DNA of 9,695 nucleotides from Acetobacteraceae bacterium (GTDB lineage: Bacteria; Pseudomonadota; Alphaproteobacteria; Acetobacterales; Acetobacteraceae), in contig PKWQ01000351.1 in the NCBI GenBank assembly GCA_003133265.1, positions 1 through 9,695 on the forward strand, in the 5' to 3' direction. Positions 1-7,072 of this stretch are shown here, piece after piece. Position 1 is the first letter of the stretch; the number at the start of each line of letters is the position of its first letter. The translations under genes were made by a program, and so were the position numbers. Below the pieces are notes generated by a model that saw only the letters and a program-made list of their open reading frames with translations, was not told the DNA's origin and did not search any database.

Positions 1-398
1 ATGCCGGCGTCGCGCATGTGCCGCCCCGCCGCCTGGCCGAGCAGGAAGCCGGAGCGGAGGTTGATGTTCACCATCTCGTCCCACTGCGCCTCGGTCACCG
101 CCAGCGCGGTCTGTTCCTCGCGCCGGCGCGGGGCGGCGCAATGGACGAAGATGGAGACCTTGCCGAGCATCTTCAGCGCGGCGGCGAACAGGCGCGCGGG
201 TTCGTCGGGGCGCGATAGGTCGGACCGGACAAAATCCGCGCCGATCTCGGCGGCGATCGCCGCGCCGCGTTCGGCGTCGATGTCGGCGCCGAGCACCCGC
301 GCGCCTTCCGCCACCAGGGCGCGGGCGATGCCGCGGCCGATGCCCGATGCCGTCCCGGTTACCAATGCCGTGTCGCCGGCCAGAAGTTCGTCTGCCAT
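1..398 (-). CDS. SDR family NAD(P)-dependent oxidoreductase (partial, C-terminus outside window)
   Basis: This is the N-terminal 132 residues of a classical short-chain dehydrogenase/reductase, a soluble enzyme class that oxidises or reduces alcohol/carbonyl groups with NAD(P). The Rossmann cofactor motif is visible as T14-G15-x3-G19-I20-G21. An Asp at residue 39, at the end of the second beta strand, suggests a preference for NAD(H). The usual NNAG element is replaced by H86-C87-A88-A89. A helix with NINL at 111-114 matches the conserved Asn region of the family. The Ser-Tyr-Lys active site would lie beyond the window edge and cannot be checked. The ATG at 398-396 is preceded on the minus strand by a GGGGAG ribosome site at suitable spacing. 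The gene is divergent from the FAD-linked dehydrogenase, with 81 bases between the two starts. The family is certain; the substrate is unknown. Confidence 0.9.
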   Translation of the reverse strand, partial: MADELLAGDTALVTGTASGIGRGIARALVAEGARVLGADIDAERGAAIAAEIGADFVRSDLSRPDEPARLFAAALKMLGKVSIFVHCAAPRRREEQTALAVTEAQWDEMVNINLRSGFLLGQAAGRHMRDAG

Positions 399-424
399 GC
401 CGCGCTCCCCTTATGCGTCTGCGT

Positions 425-440
425 CGTCTTGACCAAGACG
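425..440. promoter_or_regulatory. Perfect 16-base palindromic operator candidate in the divergent promoter gap
   Basis: Two 7-base arms, CGTCTTG and CAAGACG, are exact reverse complements separated by AC. The site lies between the divergent SDR gene (start 398) and the FAD dehydrogenase gene (start 480). It overlaps a possible -35 box TTGACC at 429-434. Its placement fits an operator for a dimeric regulator, but no regulator gene is present in the window, so this role is inference. Confidence 0.4.
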
Positions 441-456
441 GGTTGGCCGATACCTT
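429..456 (+). promoter_or_regulatory. Possible sigma-70-like promoter for the FAD-linked dehydrogenase
   Basis: TTGACC (429-434) matches five of six bases of the -35 consensus. At a 16-base spacing the -10 would be TACCTT (451-456), which matches only three of six. The ribosome site AAGGAG at 466-471 follows closely, so the leader would be very short. The -10 is weak and the call is tentative. Confidence 0.25.
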
Positions 457-479
457 GAAGCGCCGAAGGAGCCCAGTCC

Positions 480-1910
480 ATGCCCGATACCAGTCCGCCC
501 GCCGCCGCGCTGCTCGCCGCCATCCGTGCCGTGGTCGGCGATCACGGCCTGCTGACCGATCCGGCCGATACCGACCCCTACGCGCAGGACTGGCGGCGGC
601 TGTATGTCGGCCACACCTCGGCGGTGGTGCGTCCGGCCAGCACGGCGGAACTGGCGGACGTGGTGCGGCTGTGCGCGCGGGCCGGCGTGTCGCTGGTGCC
701 GCAGGGCGGCAACACCTCCATGGTCGGCGGGGCCACGCCGGACGCCGACGGCTCGCAGCTTATCCTGTCGCTGTCGCGGCTGAACCGGGTGCGCGACATC
801 GACCCGGTGGACATGACGCTGACCATCGAGGCCGGCGCGACGCTGAAGGCGGCACAGACCGCCGCCGCCGATGCCGGATGCCTGCTGCCGCTGTCGATCT
901 CCTCGGAAGGCTCGGCGCAGATCGGCGGCGTGCTGGCGACCAATGCCGGGGGCAACAACACGGTGCGCTACGGCAACGCCCGCGATCTGGTGCTGGGGCT
1001 GGAGGTGGTGCTGGCGGACGGGGAAATCTGGAACGGGCTGCGCCGGCTGCGCAAGGACAACACCGGCTATTGCCTGCGCCAACTGTTCGTCGGATCGGAA
1101 GGCACGCTCGGCATCATCACCGCCGCCGTGCTGAAGCTGGCGCCGCGCCCGCGCGAACTGGCGGTGGCGCTATGCGCGGTGCCCTCGCCCGATGCCGCGC
1201 TCGATCTGTTCACCCGCTTTCAGGCGCACGATCCGGCTTCGGTGCAGGCGTTCGAGTACATGTCGGGCCAGGGGGTGCAATTCGTCATCCGCCACATCCA
1301 GGGCGCGGCGCTGCCGCTGGCGGAGCCCGCCGCGCATTACGCGCTGATCGAGCTTGCCACCCCGCGCACCAACGCCGGCCTGCGTGCCAGCCTGGAGCAG
1401 GTGCTGGAGGGCGCGCTGGCCGACGGCATCGTCAGCGACGCCGCCATCGCCGAGAGCGACGCGCAACGCGCCGCCATCTGGCGCCTGCGCGAGGAGCATT
1501 CGGAGGCGCAGAAGCGCGAGGGCGCATCGGTGAAGAACGACGTTTCGGTGCCGGTGTCCAAGGTGCCGGAACTGATCCGCCGCGCCACCATCGCTTGCGA
1601 GGCGCTGATCCCCGGCATCCGCGCCGTGCCGTTCGGCCACATGGGCGACGGCAACATCCACTTCAATCTGGAACAACCGCCCGGCGCCGATCCCGCCTGG
1701 TTCCTGGCGCAGGACCACGCGATCATGGACACGGTGAACGACGTGGTGCGCGCCCTGGACGGCAGCTTCTCCGCCGAGCACGGCGTCGGCCAGTTGAAGC
1801 CCTACATGATGCCGGACTGGCGCGGCGGCGCGGAGCTGGCGGTGATGCAGCGGATCAAGGCGGCGCTTGATCCGCGCGGCATCATGAATCCGGGGAAGGT
1901 GCTGCCGTGA
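480..1910 (+). CDS. FAD-linked D-2-hydroxyacid dehydrogenase/oxidase (GlcD / D-2-hydroxyglutarate dehydrogenase-like)
   Basis: This 476-residue protein has the two domains of FAD-linked oxidases of the GlcD, D-lactate dehydrogenase and D-2-hydroxyglutarate dehydrogenase group. These enzymes oxidise a D-2-hydroxy acid to the 2-oxo acid and pass electrons to an acceptor other than NAD. The N-terminal PCMH-type FAD domain covers about residues 45-225, with the flavin-binding loop PQGGNTSMVGG at 74-84 and the segment SEGSAQIGG(V)LATNAGG at about 142-158. The C-terminal cap domain carries GHMGDGNIH (H387, H394) and AEHGVGQ (E433, H434). These match the metal and substrate site known in human D-2-hydroxyglutarate dehydrogenase. 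The end, MNPGKVLP, is typical of the family. The ATG at 480 has AAGGAG eight bases upstream. Family membership is firm; the substrate (2-hydroxyglutarate, lactate, glycolate or another) cannot be told. No glcE or glcF homologue is adjacent, so a stand-alone enzyme is more likely than glycolate oxidase. Confidence 0.93.
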   Translation: MPDTSPPAAALLAAIRAVVGDHGLLTDPADTDPYAQDWRRLYVGHTSAVVRPASTAELADVVRLCARAGVSLVPQGGNTSMVGGATPDADGSQLILSLSRLNRVRDIDPVDMTLTIEAGATLKAAQTAAADAGCLLPLSISSEGSAQIGGVLATNAGGNNTVRYGNARDLVLGLEVVLADGEIWNGLRRLRKDNTGYCLRQLFVGSEGTLGIITAAVLKLAPRPRELAVALCAVPSPDAALDLFTRFQAHDPASVQAFEYMSGQGVQFVIRHIQGAALPLAEPAAHYALIELATPRTNAGLRASLEQVLEGALADGIVSDAAIAESDAQRAAIWRLREEHSEAQKREGASVKNDVSVPVSKVPELIRRATIACEALIPGIRAVPFGHMGDGNIHFNLEQPPGADPAWFLAQDHAIMDTVNDVVRALDGSFSAEHGVGQLKPYMMPDWRGGAELAVMQRIKAALDPRGIMNPGKVLP

Positions 1911-1922
1911 GGGCGCGCGGCA

Positions 1923-3764
1923 TCACGCCACGATCCCTCGCCGCCGCAATTCCTCCACCACCTGTTCGGCCAAACTCTCGGGCGGCGCCTGCATCGTCGG
2001 CAGATGCAGCTCCGGTGCCAGCGGTGCCTCGTACGGCGCATCGACGCCGGTGAAGTTGCGCAGCTGCCCGGCGTCGGCCTTGGCATACAGCCCCTTCGGA
2101 TCGCGCCTGCGGCATTCCTCGATCGGCGTGTCGACGAAGATTTCGATGAACTCGCCGTCCTCCACCCGCTCGCGCGCCTGCAGGCGCTCGGCGCGATAGG
2201 GCGAGATGAACGAGACCAGCACGATCAGCCCGGCCTCGACGAACAGTTTCGCCACCTCCGCCACGCGGCGGATGTTCTCCACGCGGTCGGCCTCGGTGAA
2301 GCCGAGGTCGCGGTTCAGCCCGTGGCGGACATTGTCGCCGTCCAGCACCGCCGTATGCCGGCCCATCGCGTGCAGGCGCTTTTCCACCAGATTGGCGATG
2401 GTGGATTTGCCGGAGGCGGACAGGCCGGTGAACCACAGCACCGCCGGCTGCTGGTACTTCAGCGCCGCGCGCGCCGTCTTGTCCACGTCCAGCCGGTGCC
2501 AGCGCACGTTGCCGCGCCCGGATCGCGCCGTCTCGATCATGCCGGCGCCGACGGTGGCGCGGGTCAGCCGGTCGATCAGGATGAAACCACCGAGTTCCCG
2601 GCTGGCCGCATAGGGTTCGCATGCAAACGGCTGGGCCAGCGAGATCGATACCTTGCCGATCTCGTTCAGGTTTAGCTCGCGCGCCGGCTCCTCCTGCAAA
2701 CTGTCCATGTCCAGCCGGGTGGCGATGTCGGTGATCGTGCCGGTGACGCTCCGCGTGCCCAGCATCAGGCCGTAGGTGCGGCCACGGAACAAAGGCGTCT
2801 CGTCCATCCACACCACGGAGGCGGAAATCTCGTCGGCCAGCGGCGGCAGCGGCGCGGTGGCGAGCACGTCGCCGCGCGAGACGTCGATCTCCCGGTCCAA
2901 CACGAGCGTTACCGCCTGTCCCGGTCTGGCTTCGGGCAGGTCGCCGTCCATGGTCACGATGCGGGATATGCGTGCCTCGGTCAGCGACACCGCGTTGACG
3001 ACGGCATCGCCCGGGCGAATGCGCCCGCTGGCGACGGTGCCGGCATAGCCGCGAAATCCGGCGCTGGGCCGGCTGACCAGTTGCACCGGCATGCGAAAGC
3101 CGCGCTCCGCCTGCGGTGCCGCCGGAGATGCCGCCTCCAGCGCCGCGAGCACCGACGGGCCGGCATACCAGGGCATCCGTGCGGAGGTGCTGGTGATATT
3201 GTCGCCGTCGCGGGCGACGACCGGGATGGCGGTGACGCGCAACCCGCCGAGCCGGCCGGGCAGGGCGGCGAAATCCGCCGCGATCCGTTCAAACACCGCC
3301 TGGTCGAAACCGACCAGATCCATCTTGTTCACCGCCAGCACCACTTGGCGAATGCCGAACAACGCGGCGATGGCGGCGTGCCGGCGGGTCTGTGCCAGCA
3401 GCCCCTTGCGCGCATCCACCAGCAGCACGGCGATGTCGGCCATCGAGGCGCCAGTGACCATGTTGCGGGTGTATTGCTGGTGTCCCGGCGCGTCGGCCAG
3501 GATGAAGCGACGATGCGGCGTCTCGAAGAAGCGGTAGGCGACGTCGATCGTCACCCCCTGTTCGCGCTCGGCGGCGAGACCGTCGACCAGCAGCGCGTAG
3601 TCGATCGCGCCGCCGACGGTGCCGAAACGTTTGCTGTCGCGTTCCAGCGCCGCCATCACGTCGTCCTGGATGGTGCCGCACTCGAACAGCAGCCGGCCGA
3701 TCAGGGTGGATTTGCCGTCATCGACGCTGCCGCAGGCCAGCACGCGCAAAAGCGAGTCGGGCAT
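1923..3764 (-). CDS. cysNC: Bifunctional sulfate adenylyltransferase subunit 1 / adenylylsulfate kinase (CysN-CysC fusion)
   Basis: This 613-residue fusion completes sulfate activation. The CysN GTPase half drives CysD to form adenylylsulfate (APS) from ATP and sulfate, and the CysC half phosphorylates APS to PAPS. The CysN part (about 1-425) shows the translation-factor GTPase motifs GSVDDGKS (12-19), DAPGH (91-95) and NKMD (146-149), followed by beta-barrel domains. The CysC part (about 430-613) has a P-loop GLSASGKST at 447-455, the DGDNVRHGLN segment at 475-484 and the phospho-acceptor region FISPYRAER with S521. The ATG (3764-3762) overlaps the cysD stop in the sequence TGATG, which suggests translational coupling, and GAGGGG inside cysD serves as ribosome site. 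An open frame continues upstream of this ATG into cysD, but the conserved N-terminus MPDSLLRVLACGSVDDGKS fixes the start here. Both catalytic halves look intact. The gene ends 12 bases from the convergent FAD dehydrogenase. Confidence 0.97.
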   Translation of the reverse strand: MPDSLLRVLACGSVDDGKSTLIGRLLFECGTIQDDVMAALERDSKRFGTVGGAIDYALLVDGLAAEREQGVTIDVAYRFFETPHRRFILADAPGHQQYTRNMVTGASMADIAVLLVDARKGLLAQTRRHAAIAALFGIRQVVLAVNKMDLVGFDQAVFERIAADFAALPGRLGGLRVTAIPVVARDGDNITSTSARMPWYAGPSVLAALEAASPAAPQAERGFRMPVQLVSRPSAGFRGYAGTVASGRIRPGDAVVNAVSLTEARISRIVTMDGDLPEARPGQAVTLVLDREIDVSRGDVLATAPLPPLADEISASVVWMDETPLFRGRTYGLMLGTRSVTGTITDIATRLDMDSLQEEPARELNLNEIGKVSISLAQPFACEPYAASRELGGFILIDRLTRATVGAGMIETARSGRGNVRWHRLDVDKTARAALKYQQPAVLWFTGLSASGKSTIANLVEKRLHAMGRHTAVLDGDNVRHGLNRDLGFTEADRVENIRRVAEVAKLFVEAGLIVLVSFISPYRAERLQARERVEDGEFIEIFVDTPIEECRRRDPKGLYAKADAGQLRNFTGVDAPYEAPLAPELHLPTMQAPPESLAEQVVEELRRRGIVA

Positions 3765-4690
3765 CAGAAATACCCCTCGCGCTTCTTCTGTTCCATCGAG
3801 GCGTCCTGGTCCTGGTCGATCAGCCGTCCGGCGCGTTCGGACTGGCGCGTGGCGCGCATCTCCGCCACCACCTCCGCCATCGAGGCGGCGGTCGATTCCA
3901 CCGCGGCACTCAGCGGATAGCAGCCGAGCGAGCGGAAGCGGATCATCCGCGTCACCGGAGTCTCGCCGGGGTCGAGGCGCATGCGCGCATCGTCGACCAT
4001 GATCAGCGCGCCGTCGCGCAGCACGGTGGGGCGCGGGGCGGCGAAATACAGCGGCACCACATCGATCGCCTCGGCCTGGATGTAGGTCCAGATGTCGCGT
4101 TCGGTCCAGTTCGACAGCGGAAACACGCGCAGCGTCTCGCCGGGCGCGAGGCTGGCGTTGTAGAGCCGCCACAGTTCCGGGCGCTGGCGTTTCGGGTCCC
4201 AGACATGGCCGGGGCCGCGCACCGAGAAGATACGTTCCTTGGCGCGCGAGCGTTCCTCGTCGCGCCGCGCGCCGCCGATGGCGATGTCGTATTTGCCCTC
4301 GGTCAGCGCCTGTTTCAGCGCGTCGGTCTTCATCACCTGGGTGTAGATGGCGCTGCCGTGGTCGAACGGGTTGATGTCCCGGCGCAGCCCTTCCGGGTTG
4401 GTGTACAGGATCAGCTCGAAGCCCAGCCGCGCCGCGGTGGCGTCGCGGAAGGCGATCATGTCGCGGAACTTCCACGTCGTATCGATATGCAGCAGCGGGA
4501 ACGGCGGGCGGGCCGGGAAGAACGCCTTGCGCGCCAGATGCAGCAGCACCGAGCTGTCCTTGCCGATGGAGTAGAGCATCACCGGATTGGCCGCCTGGGC
4601 GGCGGCCTCGCGCAGGATGTGGATGCTTTCGGCCTCCAACGCATCGAGATGCGCGGGGCGGGCGGTGTTGGCGGCTTCTGGCGTCGTCAT
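3764..4690 (-). CDS. cysD: Sulfate adenylyltransferase subunit 2 (CysD)
   Basis: This 308-residue protein is the catalytic ATP-sulfurylase subunit, which forms APS from ATP and sulfate in the cytoplasm as a heterodimer with CysN. It belongs to the PP-loop ATP pyrophosphatase family. The PP motif SIGKDSS is at 41-47, followed by VLLHLARKAF. The family segments HIDTTWKF, RRDEERSRAKERIFSVR and SNWTERDIWTYI are all present. The length matches typical CysD (about 300 residues). It is the first gene of the cysD-cysNC operon and its TGA shares a base with the cysNC ATG. The chosen ATG (4690-4688) keeps the usual N-terminal lead HLDALEAESIHILREA. An in-frame TAA seven to nine bases upstream rules out an earlier start. 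The ribosome site is poor: the nearest purine run is GGGACGGGG, with its 3' end about eleven bases before the ATG. Confidence 0.97.
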   Translation of the reverse strand: MTTPEAANTARPAHLDALEAESIHILREAAAQAANPVMLYSIGKDSSVLLHLARKAFFPARPPFPLLHIDTTWKFRDMIAFRDATAARLGFELILYTNPEGLRRDINPFDHGSAIYTQVMKTDALKQALTEGKYDIAIGGARRDEERSRAKERIFSVRGPGHVWDPKRQRPELWRLYNASLAPGETLRVFPLSNWTERDIWTYIQAEAIDVVPLYFAAPRPTVLRDGALIMVDDARMRLDPGETPVTRMIRFRSLGCYPLSAAVESTAASMAEVVAEMRATRQSERAGRLIDQDQDASMEQKKREGYF

Positions 4691-4778
4691 GTCGGCTTAT
4701 ACCCCGTCCCTGGCCTCTCGTCTTCTCCTCGCTTGCCTGTCAGGATGGCATCAAACGGGACGTGGGGAGGAAATCACG

Positions 4779-5678
4779 ATGACGTGCTGCGTGCATGACC
4801 ATTCGCGCTGGGGCGCGGCCGACCAGATCGGCGCGGCCAATCTGCTGACGCCGGAGAAGCGGCTGGCGGCGCTGCGCACGGTGACGCAAGGGCGGATAAT
4901 CGACGTCAGCCACGAAATCGCGATGAACGCGCCGTTCATGATGCCCAACCAGACTCCGTATCTGATGTCGCTCTGGACCAACTGGCGCGATTCGATGCGC
5001 CGCCGTCGCAAGCTCGGCGCCACCAACGAGGTGGGTGTGAACATCGAACGCATGGAGATGACCGCGCATGTCGGCACGCATATCGACGCGCTCGGGCATT
5101 TTTCCATCGGCGACCGGCTCTATAACGGCCTGAGCGCGGAGGAGGAGGTGACCGACTGGGGCCTCAATCGCCTCGGCATCGAACAGGTGCCGCCGATGGT
5201 CACGCGCGGGATCATGCTGGACGTGGCGGGTCTGGACGGCGGGACGCATCTCGAACCCGGCCGTGTCGTGAGCACCGAGGATTTGCAACGCGCGTGCGAG
5301 GCGGCCGGGGTGACCATCGAGCCCGGCGACATCGTGATGATCCGCACCGGCTGGGGCAGGCTGTTCGGCATCGACAACGCCCGCTACGTCGCTGGAGAGC
5401 CCGGGATCGACGTGCTGGGCGCGCACTGGCTGTCCGAGCAGGGCGTCGTCGCCGTCGGGTCGGACAACATGGCGGTGGAGGTGCTGCCGAACCCGAACAA
5501 GGCGATCTCCATGCCGGTACACCAGCATCTGCTGGTGGAGGCCGGGGTCTACATCATCGAGAACCTGGCGCTGGAGGAATTGGCGCGGGAGCGGCTGCAC
5601 AGTTTTTGTTTCGTTCTGCTGGCGACAAAATATCGCGGCGCCACCGGCTGCCCGGTGCGGCCGATCGCGATGATCTGA
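4779..5678 (+). CDS. Cyclase family protein (kynurenine formamidase-like metal hydrolase)
   Basis: This 299-residue protein belongs to the putative cyclase family (PF04199 type), which includes bacterial kynurenine formamidase and other metal-dependent amide or lactone hydrolases. The metal-binding signature HxGTHxDxxxH is present as HVGTHIDALGH at residues 97-107. An upstream DVSHEI element (42-47) carries another family-typical His. Before it, the segment WGAADQIGAANLLTPE (11-26) marks the longer subfamily of about 300 residues, rather than the 210-residue KynB form. The open frame extends upstream to 4587, but that part overlaps cysD in antisense. The ATG at 4779 has an excellent GGAGG site eight bases upstream. 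The gene is divergent from cysD with 88 bases between them. No other tryptophan-degradation gene is seen, so a kynurenine role is not supported and the substrate is unknown. Confidence 0.92.
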   Translation: MTCCVHDHSRWGAADQIGAANLLTPEKRLAALRTVTQGRIIDVSHEIAMNAPFMMPNQTPYLMSLWTNWRDSMRRRRKLGATNEVGVNIERMEMTAHVGTHIDALGHFSIGDRLYNGLSAEEEVTDWGLNRLGIEQVPPMVTRGIMLDVAGLDGGTHLEPGRVVSTEDLQRACEAAGVTIEPGDIVMIRTGWGRLFGIDNARYVAGEPGIDVLGAHWLSEQGVVAVGSDNMAVEVLPNPNKAISMPVHQHLLVEAGVYIIENLALEELARERLHSFCFVLLATKYRGATGCPVRPIAMI

Positions 5679-5717
5679 GGCCAGTCCCTGGAGGTAATAA
5701 CGTTACACGAACGTCGT

Positions 5718-5736
5718 GGTCGGATCAGGTCCGGCC
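5718..5736 (+). terminator. Possible terminator-like hairpin after the cyclase gene
   Basis: GGTCGGAT (5718-5725) and GTCCGGCC (5729-5736) can pair over eight positions with a three-base CAG loop in RNA from the plus strand, including two G-U pairs. On the minus-strand RNA those positions become A-C mismatches, so it suits the cyclase transcript better. There is no following T run, so intrinsic termination is uncertain. Two smaller overlapping stems lie just upstream: ACGTT/AACGT at 5700-5714 and CACGA/TCGTG at 5706-5718. Confidence 0.35.
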
Positions 5737-5766
5737 ATGACGGGTCGATACGCGGGGTGACTGGTA

Positions 5767-6930
5767 TTACGCGTCGATTCCCACCTTGTAGGTGGACGGC
5801 ACCACGCCCTTCGCCGAACTGGCCCGCTTGGCCAGCCAGAAGGCCATCGGCGGCGGCACCGTGGTGAAGGCGTTCTCCACGCCCAGCTTGCGCGCCGCGT
5901 CCATCGGCCAGTTCGGGTTATAGAGAATCTCCCGCGCCAGGGCGATCAGGTCGGCCTGACCCTTCTGCAGGATCGCCTCCGCCTGGTCGGCGTGTACGAT
6001 CAGCCCGACCGCCATGCTCATCAGCCCGGCCTCGTGACGAATCTTGTCGGCGTACGGCACCTGATAGCCGTAGCCCACCGCCCCCGCACTCTCCACCGGA
6101 CGGCCGAGCATGCCGCCGCCCGAGCAGTCGATGATGTCGATGCCCTTGTCCTTGACGATGCGCGCCAGCCGCACGCTCTGATCCGGGTCCCAGCCGGCGT
6201 CGTCCTGCACCGACAGGCGCAGCAGCAGCGGCTTGTGCGCCGGCCAGTTGGCGCGCACGGACTCCACCACCTCGATGGCGAAGCGCATGCGGTTCAGCTC
6301 CGAGCCGCCGTAAGCGTCGGTGCGTTTGTTGGAATAGGGCGAGAGGAACTGGTGGATCAGGTAGCCGTGCGCGCCATGGATATCGAGCACGTCGATCCCC
6401 GCCGCATCGGCCCGCCGCGCCGCCTGGCCCCAATGCTCCACCACGCCCTGGATGTCCTCGCGCGACAGGGCGCGCGGGATCGGCTCGCCCTCGGCGCCGG
6501 GCAGCGCGCTGGGGGCGACCAGCTCCCAGCCGTCCCAGTCGTAGATTTCCGGCGAGGAGTTTGGCGTCAGCGGCTTGCCGCCTTCCCACGGGCGCGTCAG
6601 GCGCGCGCGGCGGCCGGAATGACCGAGCTGTATCCCCGGCACCGCGCCGTGCTTGCGGATGAAATCGGCCAGCTTGCGGAATTGCGGGATGAAGTCGTCG
6701 TGCCACAGGCCGGTGTCGCCCACCGTGCCACAGCCGCGCCGTTCCACCTTGGTGGATTCGATGATCACCAGCCCGGCGCCGCCGGCGGCGAAGCGGCCGT
6801 AATTCATCACATGCCAGTCGGTCGGGTAGCCCTTCACCGCCGAATACTGGTGCATCGGGGCGACGACCACACGGTTCTTCAGCGTGACGCCGCGAAGCTG
6901 GATCGGCGAGAACAACAATGGCCCGGTCAT
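5767..6930 (-). CDS. NADH:flavin oxidoreductase, Old Yellow Enzyme family (YqjM-like)
   Basis: This 387-residue protein is an FMN-dependent TIM-barrel ene-reductase or dehydrogenase of the Old Yellow Enzyme family, closest in pattern to the YqjM group. Members typically reduce activated C=C bonds with NAD(P)H. Supporting features are the start LLFSPIQLRGVTLKNRVVVA, the flavin-site QLGHSGRRA (101-109), the substrate-anion-binding pair H185 and H188 in IHGAHGYLIHQFLSP (184-198), and NKRTDAYGGS (201-210). The GRADLI-like element near the C-terminus reads GQADLIALAREIL. Y29 occupies the position of the active-site tyrosine of YqjM, but the neighbouring redox-tuning cysteine is His27 here (PMHQYS). 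The protein is about 50 residues longer than YqjM, partly from a loop around 112-150 and a C-terminal tail. The ATG at 6930-6928 follows GAGGG at five bases; the open frame upstream to 7083 is not conserved and overlaps a divergent gene. The substrate is unknown. Confidence 0.93.
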   Translation of the reverse strand: MTGPLLFSPIQLRGVTLKNRVVVAPMHQYSAVKGYPTDWHVMNYGRFAAGGAGLVIIESTKVERRGCGTVGDTGLWHDDFIPQFRKLADFIRKHGAVPGIQLGHSGRRARLTRPWEGGKPLTPNSSPEIYDWDGWELVAPSALPGAEGEPIPRALSREDIQGVVEHWGQAARRADAAGIDVLDIHGAHGYLIHQFLSPYSNKRTDAYGGSELNRMRFAIEVVESVRANWPAHKPLLLRLSVQDDAGWDPDQSVRLARIVKDKGIDIIDCSGGGMLGRPVESAGAVGYGYQVPYADKIRHEAGLMSMAVGLIVHADQAEAILQKGQADLIALAREILYNPNWPMDAARKLGVENAFTTVPPPMAFWLAKRASSAKGVVPSTYKVGIDA

Positions 6931-6942
6931 GATTTCCCTCGT

Positions 6943-6964
6943 GTTGGACGTTTTGTTGGACGTT
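6943..6964. repeat. Tandem 10-base direct repeat in a divergent promoter gap
   Basis: GTTGGACGTT occurs exactly at 6943-6952 and again at 6955-6964, a 12-base period. It lies 13 bases upstream of the flavin oxidoreductase start (6930), in the 142-base gap shared with the small gene at 7073. It may be a regulator site or part of the 5' leader of the flavin enzyme; the function is inferred only from position. Confidence 0.5.
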
Positions 6965-7072
6965 GCCCGAAGCCTACGGTCGGATATCGTTTCCGTCGAG
7001 CCCATTGCCGCGAACTGGCCGGCACGCCCGTCCCGGACTAGCATCGCCCCAGGACAGCAACGGGAGACGACA

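Noticed and set aside
347..1870. Long plus-strand open frame of about 507 codons overlapping the FAD dehydrogenase in another frame
   Set aside because: It is rich in Arg, Ala and Gly with no family motifs, and is a shadow of the GC-biased real gene, which has clear conserved domains.
3081..3920. 279-codon open frame antisense to cysNC and cysD
   Set aside because: The opposite strand encodes well-conserved CysD and CysNC; GC-rich codon bias keeps antisense frames open. There is no recognisable protein family or ribosome site.
3765..4475. N-terminal extension of the cysNC frame into cysD
   Set aside because: The extra part is low-complexity shadow sequence, while CysN-type N-terminal motifs begin right after the ATG at 3764.
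4705..4762. Inverted repeat CGTCCC (4705-4710) / GGGACG (4757-4762) in the cysD-cyclase gap
   Set aside because: Six-base arms 46 bases apart are expected by chance in GC-rich DNA, and both copies lie in the purine-rich leaders near the two start codons.
4587..4778. N-terminal extension of the cyclase gene over the start of cysD
   Set aside because: It overlaps conserved cysD coding sequence in antisense; the ATG at 4779 has a strong GGAGG site.
4779..5678. Assignment of the cyclase as kynB (kynurenine formamidase)
   Set aside because: The protein is about 90 residues longer than KynB and no other kynurenine-pathway gene is present.
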